Part shown: positions 8,144 through 17,494 of the stretch, one piece after another | Numbering within the stretch: the stretch's first letter is position 1 | Layout of the letters: every line of letters begins with the position of its first letter | Assembly: GCA_041603235.1 (NCBI GenBank) | Contig: JBFIES010000012.1 | Location: 1-64,000, forward strand | Origin: Panacagrimonas sp041603235 | GTDB lineage: Bacteria > Pseudomonadota > Gammaproteobacteria > Nevskiales > Nevskiaceae | Direction of reading: 5' to 3' | Length of the DNA: 64,000 nucleotides | Program-made: the position numbers and the translations under genes | Notes under the pieces: model-generated | Told to the model about the DNA's origin: nothing | Databases searched by the model: none | What the model saw: the letters and a program-made list of their open reading frames with translations, nothing else

Positions 8144-9520
8144 TCAGGGTTGTTCTACCACCGCGTCGGCCACATCCCAGCTGGAACCCGATGACCAGTT
8201 GACCTTGCGGGTGGCCCACATGACGCCGGTCAGTGCAACAAACAGCGCCATGGCTCCCAGCAGGAAAGCCAGATCCTCAGCCTGGAGAATGACGTAGAGA
8301 TAGCCGAACCAGCCCGCCAGCAAGCCTCCGAGAAACAGGGCCCGCGATCGGTGCTGCGTTGCGATGTAGGCGTACCACGAGGCCTGCAACACAACCGCCG
8401 ACGAAGCGGCGAGAAATGCAGCGGCAAATCCGATGTGTTCCGCCAGGGCCAGTTGCAACAGCCCGAACAGGCACAGCGAACCACCCAGCAGCAGGTACTG
8501 CACCGGGTGCATCGGGCGCCCGCCCAGCAGTTCCATGACCCAGATCGCCGCAAAGCTGAGCAGCAGCAATAAGGCGCCGTATTTCGCAACGCGCGTGGCC
8601 ATGGTGTAAGGATCTACCGGGACAACCAGTGCGACACCGAAGCTGGCCTGATCAAGCTGCTCGCGCGTGACCGCCTTATCCAGCCAGACTGGCGGATAGC
8701 CACTACCCAGGTTGGAAGCCGACCACCTTGCGCTAAATCCGCGATCGGAAATTTCATGCTCGGCCGGCAGATTCGATCCACGAAACCCGGGATGCGGCCA
8801 GCCGCTGACCAATTCCAGCGTGGTTTGCCGCGCGACCGGTGCCAGCGCGAACTGCTCCGATCCCCGTACCTCGATATCCAGCTCGAAGTGAAGGCCCTGC
8901 CTGAGCGCCTGTGCGCTGATGCCGTTGCGCACAACCGCATGGACCCCCTGCCCGCCAAACTGACCTGCGGACGGCTCAAGCTGCAGGGGCTGGCCGGCAA
9001 CACGCACCCGGCTGTCGGCCGCAATAGAACCGGGGCCCTGCATCCCCATGAGCAGTTCTGCCCGACCAAAATCAATGCTGTCCTGAGCGACCGGCAAGCT
9101 GCCGGCCTCGGGTAGCAGGAAGTGACCGCGCATCCTCACCTCGGCGCGGTACACCGGCACTTCGAATATGCCGCGGCGACGCACCTCTGAATCAAGGTTC
9201 GTGACCACCGAGAGTGTTTGTGGCGTCAGCACCAGCCATCCGCGCCGTTCTCGCTCGACGATCTCCTCATCGCGCGCCTCTTGCCATCGATGGGTATAGG
9301 GCAACCGCAGCAGAGGTCCGGCGAGCGTCTGTGGCCCGCCCCAGGATTGCGCCACATCGGCCACCGCAATATCACGCTGCTGACTACGCTGCCTGACCTG
9401 ATCGTTGATCATGCCCAGTGGAATCAGCAGCACCAGAATCAGCACCCCAAGGCCCAGAAGCCGCCCGCCGGGTCTGGCAAAAAATGGCGCGAGTCGCGAG
9501 TGGGCATTGTTCAAAGTCAT
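8144..9520 (-). CDS. creD: Inner membrane protein CreD
   Basis: A 458-residue CreD-family protein. One N-terminal membrane segment (about residues 18-38) precedes a large periplasmic domain, and several further hydrophobic helices fill the C-terminal 130 residues. In E. coli and relatives creD is the main target of the CreBC two-component system; its biochemical role is unclear, but it affects envelope integrity and beta-lactam response. Here it is divergent from creBC, not downstream of it, sharing a 158-nt intergenic region with phased direct repeats that may bind CreB. Confidence 0.92.
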   Translation of the reverse strand: MTLNNAHSRLAPFFARPGGRLLGLGVLILVLLIPLGMINDQVRQRSQQRDIAVADVAQSWGGPQTLAGPLLRLPYTHRWQEARDEEIVERERRGWLVLTPQTLSVVTNLDSEVRRRGIFEVPVYRAEVRMRGHFLLPEAGSLPVAQDSIDFGRAELLMGMQGPGSIAADSRVRVAGQPLQLEPSAGQFGGQGVHAVVRNGISAQALRQGLHFELDIEVRGSEQFALAPVARQTTLELVSGWPHPGFRGSNLPAEHEISDRGFSARWSASNLGSGYPPVWLDKAVTREQLDQASFGVALVVPVDPYTMATRVAKYGALLLLLSFAAIWVMELLGGRPMHPVQYLLLGGSLCLFGLLQLALAEHIGFAAAFLAASSAVVLQASWYAYIATQHRSRALFLGGLLAGWFGYLYVILQAEDLAFLLGAMALFVALTGVMWATRKVNWSSGSSWDVADAVVEQP

Positions 9521-9600
9521 GTGCAGATTCCGATGGGTGACGCCTGTATTGCGCGGACCCTCAGCATGCTCATCAGGCGTGCCCGCCGGAATGCGCCGCC

Positions 9601-9661
9601 GTGCAATCTCAGCAGAATTGCGTGCAAAGGCAGTGCAAAGCCGTTTCGGCAGTGCAGTGCG
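9601..9661. promoter_or_regulatory. Phased GTGCA repeats in the creD // creB control region
   Basis: GTGCAAAG occurs twice as a direct repeat (9622-9629 and 9633-9640, period 11). Further GTGCA copies begin at 9601 and 9652, offsets of 21 and 19. Spacing near multiples of the helical repeat, between two divergent genes of one regulon, suggests tandem response-regulator half-sites. It does not match the TTCAC-N6-TTCAC tag described for E. coli CreB, so assignment to CreB is inference. Confidence 0.4.
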
Positions 9662-9678
9662 TTGCTAAGCTTGCCCCC

Positions 9679-10371
9679 ATGCAGAACATCCTGATCGTGG
9701 ACGATGACGCCGGTATTCGAGAGGTTGTGAGCTTTGCCCTGCGCAAGGCCGGCTTTGAGGTCGACACAGCTGAGAACGGAATTGAGGCACTGGAAAAATT
9801 TTCAGCCACTGCCCCGGCATTGGTTGTGCTCGACATCCTCATGCCGGAACTCGACGGCACGGAAGTGTGCAAACGCATTCGCGCCCATTCAGAGCGCGCC
9901 CATACCCCGATCATTTTTCTGAGTTCGCGAGACGACGAGATCGATCGCATTCTCGGGCTGGAACTGGGTGGCGACGACTACATTTCCAAACCCTTTTCTC
10001 CACGCGAACTGGTCGCACGGGTCCGCGCCATCCTGCGCCGCACCCAGACTGCACCGCCCGCCGACACGCCCACGCGAATCTCGCATGGCAACCTGGCCCT
10101 TGATCTGGAGCGCTACAAGGCGCTTTGGAAAGAACAGGAAATCGTGCTCACGCTAACCGAGTTCGGCATTCTCAGGACGCTGCTCGCGCGCCCGGGAAAA
10201 GTCTGCCGCCGCGAACATCTGATGGATCAGGCCTACGAACTCCACAAGGTGGTTTCTGATCGCACCATCGACAGCCATGTTCGCCGCGTGCGCGCAAAAT
10301 TTGCCGCCATCGGCGCTGACCCCATCGAAACCGTCCACGGCATTGGCTACAAGCTTGGCAACTGCGCGTGA
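9679..10371 (+). CDS. creB: Two-component response regulator CreB (OmpR family)
   Basis: A 230-residue response regulator. The receiver domain has the acidic pair Asp8-Asp9, phosphoacceptor Asp52 (VVLDILMP) and Lys104 (SKPFSPREL). The C-terminal half is an OmpR-type winged helix. The start is the ATG before QNILIVDDD; upstream codons in frame lie in the repeat-rich control region. It overlaps creC by 4 nt (GTGA). The assignment to CreB rather than another OmpR regulator rests on the divergent creD and on length (E. coli CreB 229). Confidence 0.9.
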   Translation: MQNILIVDDDAGIREVVSFALRKAGFEVDTAENGIEALEKFSATAPALVVLDILMPELDGTEVCKRIRAHSERAHTPIIFLSSRDDEIDRILGLELGGDDYISKPFSPRELVARVRAILRRTQTAPPADTPTRISHGNLALDLERYKALWKEQEIVLTLTEFGILRTLLARPGKVCRREHLMDQAYELHKVVSDRTIDSHVRRVRAKFAAIGADPIETVHGIGYKLGNCA

Positions 10372-12002
10372 AGAAGAAATGGCGGCCCCGGCTGTCGAGC
10401 ATCCTGATCCTGATCAATCTGGTCATTCTGGTTCTGCCGCTCGGCGGCATCGCGGTGCTGCGCGTCTACGAAAGCGCCCTGATCCGGCAAACAGAATCTG
10501 AACTCATCGCCCAGGGCGTGTTTGTCAGCGCCACGTATCGCACCCTATTTCACGACGCCACGTCCGGATCAGATGACAGCGCTTTCCCGCTCTCAGACAC
10601 CGAGCTGCAGTCCTACGGCATCGAACGTCAGTACTTCGAACCCAAGGCGGCGCCGGATGGTCCGTGGCGCCCACGGCTGGTGAAGCTGGACCTGGCGCGC
10701 GATGCCATTCTTCCGCGCGTTCCCAGCCCCATGACCAGCCAGCTTGTTCCGGACCCGATCTCGGCCGCGGTCGGGCGCAGGCTGGAACCGATCCTGCGCG
10801 ATGCACAGGTCAACACCCTGGCCGGCATTCGTGTCGTGGATTATCGCGGCGTCATTGTGGCGACAACCGGCAGTGATCTGGGCAAGTCGATCCTCAATCG
10901 CGAAGAAGCCCTGCGTGCGCTGAGCGGGGAATACGTCAGCCTCATGCGGCGACGCGGGCAAAGTTCGGACCCGGCGCCCCTCAATGCTGTCTCACGCGGC
11001 GCCCGCATCCGCGTTTCGGTTTCGGTTCCCATTCTGATGGAGGGTCGCGTCATTGGTGCAGTGACCCTGCTGCGAACCCCGGCCAACATCAGCCAGGCCA
11101 TTCGCGGAAAGAAGCGCGAGTTGATGCTGGGCGGCGCAGCGCTGGTGATGATTGTGCTGGGCCTCACTTTGTTCACCTCGGTCACCATCGGCCGACCCGT
11201 GCGTGCGCTGATTGAACAGGCGCGCCGCGCCGCACGCGGTGAAGCAGGGGCAGTGACGCCACTCAAACATTCAGCCACGCGCGAGATTGCCGAGCTGTCG
11301 CACACCGTTGCCGCCATGGCGCGCACCCTGGAAGAACGCGCCAGTTACATCCGGGATCTGGCGGCGCACATCTCTCATGAATTCAAGACGCCGCTGACGG
11401 CCATTCGCGGCACGGTGGAACTGATGCGCGATCACGGCGATGCCATGCAGACCGCTGAGCGCGAAAAGTTCCTCAATATTCTTGATGCAGATGCCGAACG
11501 TCTCGATCGTCTGGTTCGCAGATTGCTGGAATTGGCCCGCGCAGACATGTCCGCCACATCGGGTGAAGCCGCCTGTTGCGAACCCGAAGCCGTCATCGCC
11601 GCACTTGTTGCGCAATACCGCGCAAGGCAGTACGCGGTCACGCTCTCGATAACCCAGGACCTGCCAGCAGTCGCCTTGTCAGCCGACATGCTCGACTCGA
11701 TCCTGGGCAGCCTGCTGGACAACGCCTTCCAGCACGCGGGAAGTTCGGCACAGGTGCATATCGACGCCGCCGCGGTCGACAAGGGCGTGCGGATTCGCGT
11801 CAGCGATGATGGCGGCGGCATATCCGCGCATAATGCCGCCCGAATTTTTGAGCCTTTCTTCACCACGGCGCGCAGCGCCGGCAATACCGGCATGGGTCTT
11901 TCTATCGTGCGATCACTCTTACAGGCACACGGTGGCGAGATCCGCCTCAGGAGTCCGTCACCGGGCACCTGCTTTCAGATGGACATTCCAACAGCACCTT
12001 GA
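10368..12002 (+). CDS. creC: Sensor histidine kinase CreC
   Basis: A 544-residue membrane sensor kinase, partner of CreB. An N-terminal membrane segment (about residues 12-30), a periplasmic domain of about 215 residues, a second segment (about 250-272) and a HAMP linker come first. The HisKA box follows, with His337 in SHEFKTPLTAIRG, then an ATPase domain with DNAFQH, DDGGGIS and GNTGMGLSIV. It starts with GTG overlapping the creB stop. It is about 70 residues longer than E. coli CreC (474), mostly in the sensor region, so the signal sensed may differ. Confidence 0.9.
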   Translation: MKKKWRPRLSSILILINLVILVLPLGGIAVLRVYESALIRQTESELIAQGVFVSATYRTLFHDATSGSDDSAFPLSDTELQSYGIERQYFEPKAAPDGPWRPRLVKLDLARDAILPRVPSPMTSQLVPDPISAAVGRRLEPILRDAQVNTLAGIRVVDYRGVIVATTGSDLGKSILNREEALRALSGEYVSLMRRRGQSSDPAPLNAVSRGARIRVSVSVPILMEGRVIGAVTLLRTPANISQAIRGKKRELMLGGAALVMIVLGLTLFTSVTIGRPVRALIEQARRAARGEAGAVTPLKHSATREIAELSHTVAAMARTLEERASYIRDLAAHISHEFKTPLTAIRGTVELMRDHGDAMQTAEREKFLNILDADAERLDRLVRRLLELARADMSATSGEAACCEPEAVIAALVAQYRARQYAVTLSITQDLPAVALSADMLDSILGSLLDNAFQHAGSSAQVHIDAAAVDKGVRIRVSDDGGGISAHNAARIFEPFFTTARSAGNTGMGLSIVRSLLQAHGGEIRLRSPSPGTCFQMDIPTAP

Positions 12003-13309
12003 AACAAGCCACTCCCCGATCCGCCGCCGCCCAGGCCGTCGCCGCCGTACTGTCCGGCCGCAGCCTCGATCACGTTCTGCCCAAACTCGAACGCCCCTTG
12101 TCGCCGGGCGATCGCAGCCTGCTGCGCGCACTCAGCTACGGCGTTTTGCGAGAGCATCTGCTGCTCGCCGCGATTCGCGACCAGATGCTGAAAACGCCGC
12201 TGGTGGATCAGGACCTCGTCGCTGCACTGATCGAGGTGGGGCTGCATCAACTGCGTTCCACGCGCGTCTCTGCCCATGCCGCAGTCAGCGAGACCGTCAA
12301 TGCCTGCGAAATCCTCGGACTCGAATCACGCCGGGGCCTGGTCAATGCCCTGTTGCGCCGCTATCAACGCGACAGCCGGGCGCTGGAGGTGGCGGCTGCC
12401 AGCGATGGCGCCAAACGCTATTCCTATCCCACCTGGTTGCTCGATTCCATCCGCTGCGACTGGCCGGATCAATGGGAGCAACTGCTTGAGGCCGGCAATA
12501 CGCAGGGCCCGCTAAGCATTCGGGTGAATCGACGCGCGCAGTCGCGTGATGAGTATCTGGCGATGTTAAATCAGGCTGGATTGCAGGCCCGCGAGATTCC
12601 GTGCGCTGAAGATGCTCTGCAACTGGTCAGCGCTGTGCCGGTGGAACGCCTGCCGGGTTTTGCCAGTGGCGCGGTGTCGGTACAGGATGCGTCGGCGCAA
12701 CTCGCCGCCGGGATACTCGCCGCCGAGCCGGGGCAGAACGTGCTCGATGCCTGTTGCGCGCCGGGCGGCAAGACCGCCCATCTACTGGAGCGCTGCGACC
12801 TGAATCTGGTCGGGCTCGACAGCGATGGCATGCGTCTGCAGCGGGTCAAGGACAATTTTGAACGTCTGGGTGTGCAGGCGGAACTGATCTGCTGCGATGC
12901 CGCCAAGTTTGCCGATCGATGGGACGGACCACAGTTCGACCGGATCTTGCTGGACGCACCGTGCTCCGGCACCGGCGTGATCCGCCGTCACCCCGACATC
13001 AAATACTTGCGCCGTCACGACGATATCCCGCGCATGGCAGACGAACAGCTGCGCCTGCTGACTGGATTGTGGCCCCTGCTCGCACCGGGTGGGCGACTCC
13101 TGTTTGCGACCTGCTCCATCCTCGCGGCCGAAGGTGAAGATGTCGTCCGGCGTTTCATGATGAAGCAGGCCGACGCCAAGCATGAGCCGATCGAGGCGGA
13201 TTGGGGCGAAACGCGCCGTTTCGGGCGGCGCATCGCGGCCGGCGGCGACTTTGACGGCTTTTTCTATGCCAGCCTGCGCAAACCTGTACGCAAGCCTGCC
13301 TCGACCTGA
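11999..13309 (+). CDS. rsmB: 16S rRNA (cytosine-967-C5)-methyltransferase
   Basis: A 436-residue RsmB. An N-terminal NusB-like helical domain occupies about the first 140 residues. The SAM-dependent domain follows, with LDACCAPGGKTAHLLE (SAM-binding loop), DAPCSGTGVIRRHPDI (Cys of motif IV) and FATCSI (catalytic Cys of motif VI). The start is the TTG at 11999, overlapping the creC stop as TTGA, the same junction as def/fmt. Its usual neighbours fmt and trkA flank it, but separated from fmt by creD/creBC. Confidence 0.96.
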   Translation: MKQATPRSAAAQAVAAVLSGRSLDHVLPKLERPLSPGDRSLLRALSYGVLREHLLLAAIRDQMLKTPLVDQDLVAALIEVGLHQLRSTRVSAHAAVSETVNACEILGLESRRGLVNALLRRYQRDSRALEVAAASDGAKRYSYPTWLLDSIRCDWPDQWEQLLEAGNTQGPLSIRVNRRAQSRDEYLAMLNQAGLQAREIPCAEDALQLVSAVPVERLPGFASGAVSVQDASAQLAAGILAAEPGQNVLDACCAPGGKTAHLLERCDLNLVGLDSDGMRLQRVKDNFERLGVQAELICCDAAKFADRWDGPQFDRILLDAPCSGTGVIRRHPDIKYLRRHDDIPRMADEQLRLLTGLWPLLAPGGRLLFATCSILAAEGEDVVRRFMMKQADAKHEPIEADWGETRRFGRRIAAGGDFDGFFYASLRKPVRKPAST

Positions 13310-13337
13310 ACCCAGCTGCCGATCCGCGCGATCAAGC

Positions 13338-13358
13338 AGCAAGGGCATGGCCCTTGCT
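13338..13358 (+). terminator. Stem-loop after rsmB
   Basis: A perfect 9-bp stem AGCAAGGGC-ATG-GCCCTTGCT lies 29 nt after the rsmB stop. Only a poor T-run follows (TGTAGCTCC), so it may be a weak terminator or an RNA-processing hairpin separating rsmB from trkA. Confidence 0.45.
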
Positions 13359-13372
13359 TGTAGCTCCTCAGC

Positions 13373-13498
13373 CTATTGGTCCCGCGATGAATCCGGAATC
13401 AGGTACGCGATTTCTTCTTGCGGCGGCACCACGTCGGGCGTAAGGTCCGTCCGCTCCGCGATGCCTACCATCGAGACTCCCAGAACATCCGAACCCAT
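13373..13498 (-). CDS. Possible 41-residue small protein, antisense in the trkA upstream region
   Basis: An ATG-to-TAG frame of 42 codons on the minus strand in the 262-nt gap between rsmB and trkA. The product is mixed hydrophobic and acidic (begins MGSDVLGVSMVGIAERTD) and its codon use looks like that of real genes here. No Shine-Dalgarno is visible and I recognise no family. An in-frame stop lies four codons before the ATG. Low confidence; it could be a chance frame. Confidence 0.2.
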   Translation of the reverse strand: MGSDVLGVSMVGIAERTDLTPDVVPPQEEIAYLIPDSSRDQ

Positions 13499-13571
13499 GA
13501 TCTGTGTTCAAAGCCCAGCCAGTCGACGTTCCAGCCTTTCGACACGCACGGCCTGACGGTCCTCCTACGAC

Positions 13572-14945
13572 GTGAAGATCATTATTCTCGGCGCAGGCCA
13601 GGTTGGCGCGACCTTGGCAGAGAATCTGGCCAGTGAAGCCAACGACGTTACCGTCGTCGACGCCGACGCAGGCCTGCTGAGCGATCTCGCCGAGCGCTAC
13701 GATCTCGCCACCATCCACGGCTTTGCGTCACATCCAGACGTCTTGCGCCGTGCGGGTGCCGATGATGCGGACCTGATCATCGCGGTCACCGAGTCCGATG
13801 AAACCAACATGCTTGCGTGCAAGATCGCGCATACCCTGTTCCAGACCCCCACCCGCATTGCGCGTGTGCGCGCGGCCGAGTATCTGTCCGAGAAGAACCT
13901 GTTCTCCAAGGATGCACTGGCGGTTGATCTGCACATTTCGCCCGAGCAACTTGTTACCGACTACATTCACCGGCTGATCGAGTATCCGGGCGCGCTGCAG
14001 GTTGTGGACTTTGCCGACGGTCGCGTCAGGTTGGTCGGCGTCAAGGCCTACTATGGCGGGCCGCTGGTGAGCCATCAGTTGAAAGAGTTGCCGGAACATC
14101 TGCCCGGCATCGATTCCAGAGTCGCTGCCATCTATCGGCGTGGCCGGCCAATCCTGCCAGAAGGCGACACCATCATCGAAGCCGAAGATGAGGTTTTCTT
14201 CATTGCAGCGGCGCCGCATATTCCCAAGATCATGGCCGAACTTCGGCGCATGGATAAACCGGTCAAACGCGTCATGCTGGCCGGCGGGGGCAATATCGGC
14301 CTGCGCCTTGCCCGCGCGCTCGAATCCAAGGTGCAGGTCAAGCTGATCGAACGCTCACGAGAGCGCGCGCGATTCCTCTCGGAAGAACTTCAGCGTTCCA
14401 CCGTGCTCTGGGGGGACGCTGCAAACGAGGATCTGCTGAGCGAAGAGAACATCGAAGATTGCGATGTTTTCTGCGCCATCACCAACGACGATGAAGCCAA
14501 CATTCTCTCTGCGATGCTGGCCAAACGTCTGGGCGCCCGCAAGGCCTTGTCACTGATCAACCGCCTTTCCTATGTTGATCTTGTGGAAGGCGGCGCCATC
14601 GATATCGCCATCTCGCCACAGCAATCGACAGTATCGGCCCTGCTCGCACACGTGCGTCGCGGCGACATGGTGCGCGTGCATTCGCTGCGTCGTGGCGCAG
14701 CTGAGGCCATTGAAGCGGTTGCTCATGGCGACGCGAAGAACAGCAAGGTTGTCGGGCACAAACTAGAAGATATCCCGCTGCCCAAGGGCACCACGATTGG
14801 CGCCATCGTGCGCGGCGACGAAGTGCTGATGGCGCACCACGACACCGTGGTGCAGGCCGAGGACCATGTCATCATGTTCATCGTGGATCGCAAGTACACC
14901 AAGGATGTGGAGAAACTGTTCCAGGTTGGATTCGCGTTCATCTGA
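13572..14945 (+). CDS. trkA: Trk potassium transport regulatory protein TrkA
   Basis: A 457-residue peripheral membrane protein that gates the TrkH potassium channel in response to NAD(H)/nucleotides. It is a tandem duplication of RCK modules. The first NAD-binding fold begins IIILGAGQVGATLAE and the second is MLAGGGNIGLRLARALE near residue 235; each is followed by an RCK_C domain. The length equals the family norm (458). The start is GTG with no strong Shine-Dalgarno. trkH follows 85 nt downstream on the same strand. Confidence 0.97.
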   Translation: MKIIILGAGQVGATLAENLASEANDVTVVDADAGLLSDLAERYDLATIHGFASHPDVLRRAGADDADLIIAVTESDETNMLACKIAHTLFQTPTRIARVRAAEYLSEKNLFSKDALAVDLHISPEQLVTDYIHRLIEYPGALQVVDFADGRVRLVGVKAYYGGPLVSHQLKELPEHLPGIDSRVAAIYRRGRPILPEGDTIIEAEDEVFFIAAAPHIPKIMAELRRMDKPVKRVMLAGGGNIGLRLARALESKVQVKLIERSRERARFLSEELQRSTVLWGDAANEDLLSEENIEDCDVFCAITNDDEANILSAMLAKRLGARKALSLINRLSYVDLVEGGAIDIAISPQQSTVSALLAHVRRGDMVRVHSLRRGAAEAIEAVAHGDAKNSKVVGHKLEDIPLPKGTTIGAIVRGDEVLMAHHDTVVQAEDHVIMFIVDRKYTKDVEKLFQVGFAFI

Positions 14946-15030
14946 ACGCCTTCGGGAACGCATGCGCCATGCCCTGCATTTGCACATCCATCGCACCGGA
15001 CATCCTTGCCATGAATGAGCGACATTGCTG

Positions 15031-16521
15031 ATGGCAAACTGGTCGCTCAGCCTGAGCCCGCGCGCGCACCGCTTTGTTGCCGTGCAACGCATCACCGGCG
15101 TGCTGCTGATGCTGTTCAGCCTGACCATGCTGCCACCGATCCTCGTCGACCAGATCTACGATGGCACTGCGACACTGCCATTCCTGACCGGCATGTGGAT
15201 CACCTTCAGCACCGGAGCCATGGTCTGGTGGCCGGCACGGCGCGAACGATCCGAACTCAAGATTCGCGATGGATTTCTGATCACCGTCCTGTTCTGGACC
15301 GTGCTCGCGGCCTTTGGCGCGATTCCGTTGTATATGTCGGATACCGCCTGGAACGATCCAACGGACGCCCTGTTCGATGCGGTGTCCGGCTTGACCACCA
15401 CGGGGGCAACGACAGTTTCCAGTGGCCTGGACAACCTGCCCAAAGCCATCAACTTCTATCGCGTGCAACTGCACTGGCTGGGCGGCATGGGCATCATCGT
15501 GCTCGCCGTGGCAATTCTCCCGATGCTCGGCATCGGCGGCATGCAGATGTATCGCGCCGAGATGCCCGGGCCAATGAAGAACGCCAAGCTCACGCCACGC
15601 ATCACCGAAACCGCGCGCGTGTTGTGGCTGGTCTACCTCACCCTCACGGCAATCTGCGGACTGGTTTACTGGCTGATGGGCATGTCGCCCTTCGACGCGG
15701 TGTGCCATGCGCTATCCACACTGGCCACCGGCGGTTTTTCCACCCATGACGCCAGCATTGGCTATTTTGACAACCCCGCGCTGGAATGGGCGGTGATGTT
15801 CTTCATGATGTTGGGCACCATCAATTTTGCGACGCACTTCGGCGTGTGGCGCATTCGCAGCTTGCGGATGTACTGGCGCGACAGCGAGTTTCGCACCTGC
15901 ATCGCCATTGTCCTGGGCTTCTCATTCCTGGTCAGCCTGCCGCTGATCCTGGCCGGCACCTTTGATGACACTGAAACATCGATTCGCAAAGCGATGTTTC
16001 ATGTCATTTCCTTCGGCACCAACTCCGGTTTCGTGACTTCCGACCCCACGCACTGGCCCACCTACACCCCCATCATGCTCATGCTGTGCGCCTTCATGGT
16101 GGGCTGTTCAGGTTCGACCTCGGGCGGCGTCAAGGTGGTTCGCCTGATGTTGTTCGTCAAGCAGGCGCTGCGCGAAATCCAGCGCCTGGTCCACCCCAGT
16201 GCGCAGCTGGCGATCAAGCTTCACGGTAAAATCGTGGACGATTCGGTCGTATATGCGGTTGGAGGATTCTTCTCCGTCTACATCGGACTGACGATTCTGC
16301 TCATGTTTGCGATGATGGCGACCGGCATGGAACCTGTTATCGCCTACTCGGCGGTGGCAGCCACCATCAATAACATGGGCCCCGGACTGGGCCCGCTCAA
16401 CAGCTCGGTGGCTTCGGTCAGCGAAGCCGGAAAATGGATCATGATGTTTTCAATGCTGCTGGGGCGCCTGGAAATTTTCACGCTGCTGATTGTGTTCACC
16501 CCCAGTTTCTGGAGACGCTGA
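15031..16521 (+). CDS. trkH: Trk potassium uptake channel TrkH
   Basis: A 496-residue integral membrane protein with about 10-12 hydrophobic segments and four pore loops. The glycine-rich filter-like segments include SGLTTTGATTV, LATGGFSTHD, SFGTNSGF and NNMGPGLGP. It mediates K+ uptake with TrkA. The ATG at 15031 gives MANWSLSLSP; a TTG two codons earlier is possible. thrB starts 2 nt after its stop, so the two are probably co-transcribed. Confidence 0.96.
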   Translation: MANWSLSLSPRAHRFVAVQRITGVLLMLFSLTMLPPILVDQIYDGTATLPFLTGMWITFSTGAMVWWPARRERSELKIRDGFLITVLFWTVLAAFGAIPLYMSDTAWNDPTDALFDAVSGLTTTGATTVSSGLDNLPKAINFYRVQLHWLGGMGIIVLAVAILPMLGIGGMQMYRAEMPGPMKNAKLTPRITETARVLWLVYLTLTAICGLVYWLMGMSPFDAVCHALSTLATGGFSTHDASIGYFDNPALEWAVMFFMMLGTINFATHFGVWRIRSLRMYWRDSEFRTCIAIVLGFSFLVSLPLILAGTFDDTETSIRKAMFHVISFGTNSGFVTSDPTHWPTYTPIMLMLCAFMVGCSGSTSGGVKVVRLMLFVKQALREIQRLVHPSAQLAIKLHGKIVDDSVVYAVGGFFSVYIGLTILLMFAMMATGMEPVIAYSAVAATINNMGPGLGPLNSSVASVSEAGKWIMMFSMLLGRLEIFTLLIVFTPSFWRR

Positions 16522-16523
16522 CC

Positions 16524-17462
16524 GTGAGTGTCTTTACCCCTGTCAGCCACAAGCAGTTGCTGAAGTTCCTGACGCTGTACGACATCGGCGATGTACTCGA
16601 CTTTCAGGGCATCGGCGAAGGCGTGGAAAACAGCAATTTTTTCGTTGACACCGAACAGGGTCGCTGGGTGCTCACCCTGTTTGAACGCCTCAATTACGAT
16701 GACCTGCCGTTCTTTCTCGGACTGATGGAACATTTGGCGGACGTCGGCCTGCCCTGCGCGGCACCACTGAAAACCCGCGACGGACGCAGCCTGGTGGAAC
16801 TCAACGGCAAACCGGCCGCCATGGTGCATCGACTCACCGGGCAGAGCGTGCTGTTTCCCAATGTGGCGCAATGCCGCGCCGCCGGCGAACTGATGGGCCG
16901 CATGCACAAGGCCACTGAAAGTTTTGATGGCACCGCAGTCAATACCCGCGGTGCAGGCTGGCGGCGCGACACTGCACAGGCATTGGCTGCCGAATTACCG
17001 GAGGATGCGCGCAAGCTCATTGAATCTGAAATCGCAGAGCAGGCATCGTTCGACATGACATCGCTGCGACAGGGCGTCATTCACGCGGACATGTTTCGCG
17101 ACAACGTGCTGTTCATCGACGACCGGCTTTCCGGTGTCATTGATTTCTACTACGCCTGCAACGAGGCGCTGCTCTATGACCTGGCCATTGCGGTCAATGA
17201 CTGGTGCATGGACACGCACGGCGCACCAGAGACTGGCAAGGTCAAGGCGATGACACAGGCCTACGTCGAGCAGCGTCAGCCTGACGACGGCGAGATTGCG
17301 GCATGGCCAATGTTGCTACGCGCAGCTGCGCTTCGTTTCTATCTGTCCAGGCTTGAAGACTGGCTGCACCCGCGCGAAGGCGGAATCGTTCACGTCAAGG
17401 ATCCAGTGGTCTATCAGCGCATCCTCGAACATCATCGAGACGCGCCCATGACCCTGTTTTGA
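16524..17462 (+). CDS. thrB: Homoserine kinase (aminoglycoside phosphotransferase fold)
   Basis: A 312-residue kinase of the APH-fold homoserine kinase family found in pseudomonads and relatives, distinct from the GHMP-type ThrB of E. coli. The catalytic loop is IHADMFRDNVLF (Asp and Asn) and the metal-binding motif is GVIDFYYA. It phosphorylates homoserine in threonine synthesis. The GTG start (SVFTPVSHKQ) lies 2 nt after the trkH stop with GGAG upstream. No other thr gene is near, so the linkage to potassium transport is positional. Confidence 0.9.
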   Translation: MSVFTPVSHKQLLKFLTLYDIGDVLDFQGIGEGVENSNFFVDTEQGRWVLTLFERLNYDDLPFFLGLMEHLADVGLPCAAPLKTRDGRSLVELNGKPAAMVHRLTGQSVLFPNVAQCRAAGELMGRMHKATESFDGTAVNTRGAGWRRDTAQALAAELPEDARKLIESEIAEQASFDMTSLRQGVIHADMFRDNVLFIDDRLSGVIDFYYACNEALLYDLAIAVNDWCMDTHGAPETGKVKAMTQAYVEQRQPDDGEIAAWPMLLRAAALRFYLSRLEDWLHPREGGIVHVKDPVVYQRILEHHRDAPMTLF

Positions 17463-17494
17463 CAGCGGGTTTTCATGCATTCAGGAATCACGAG

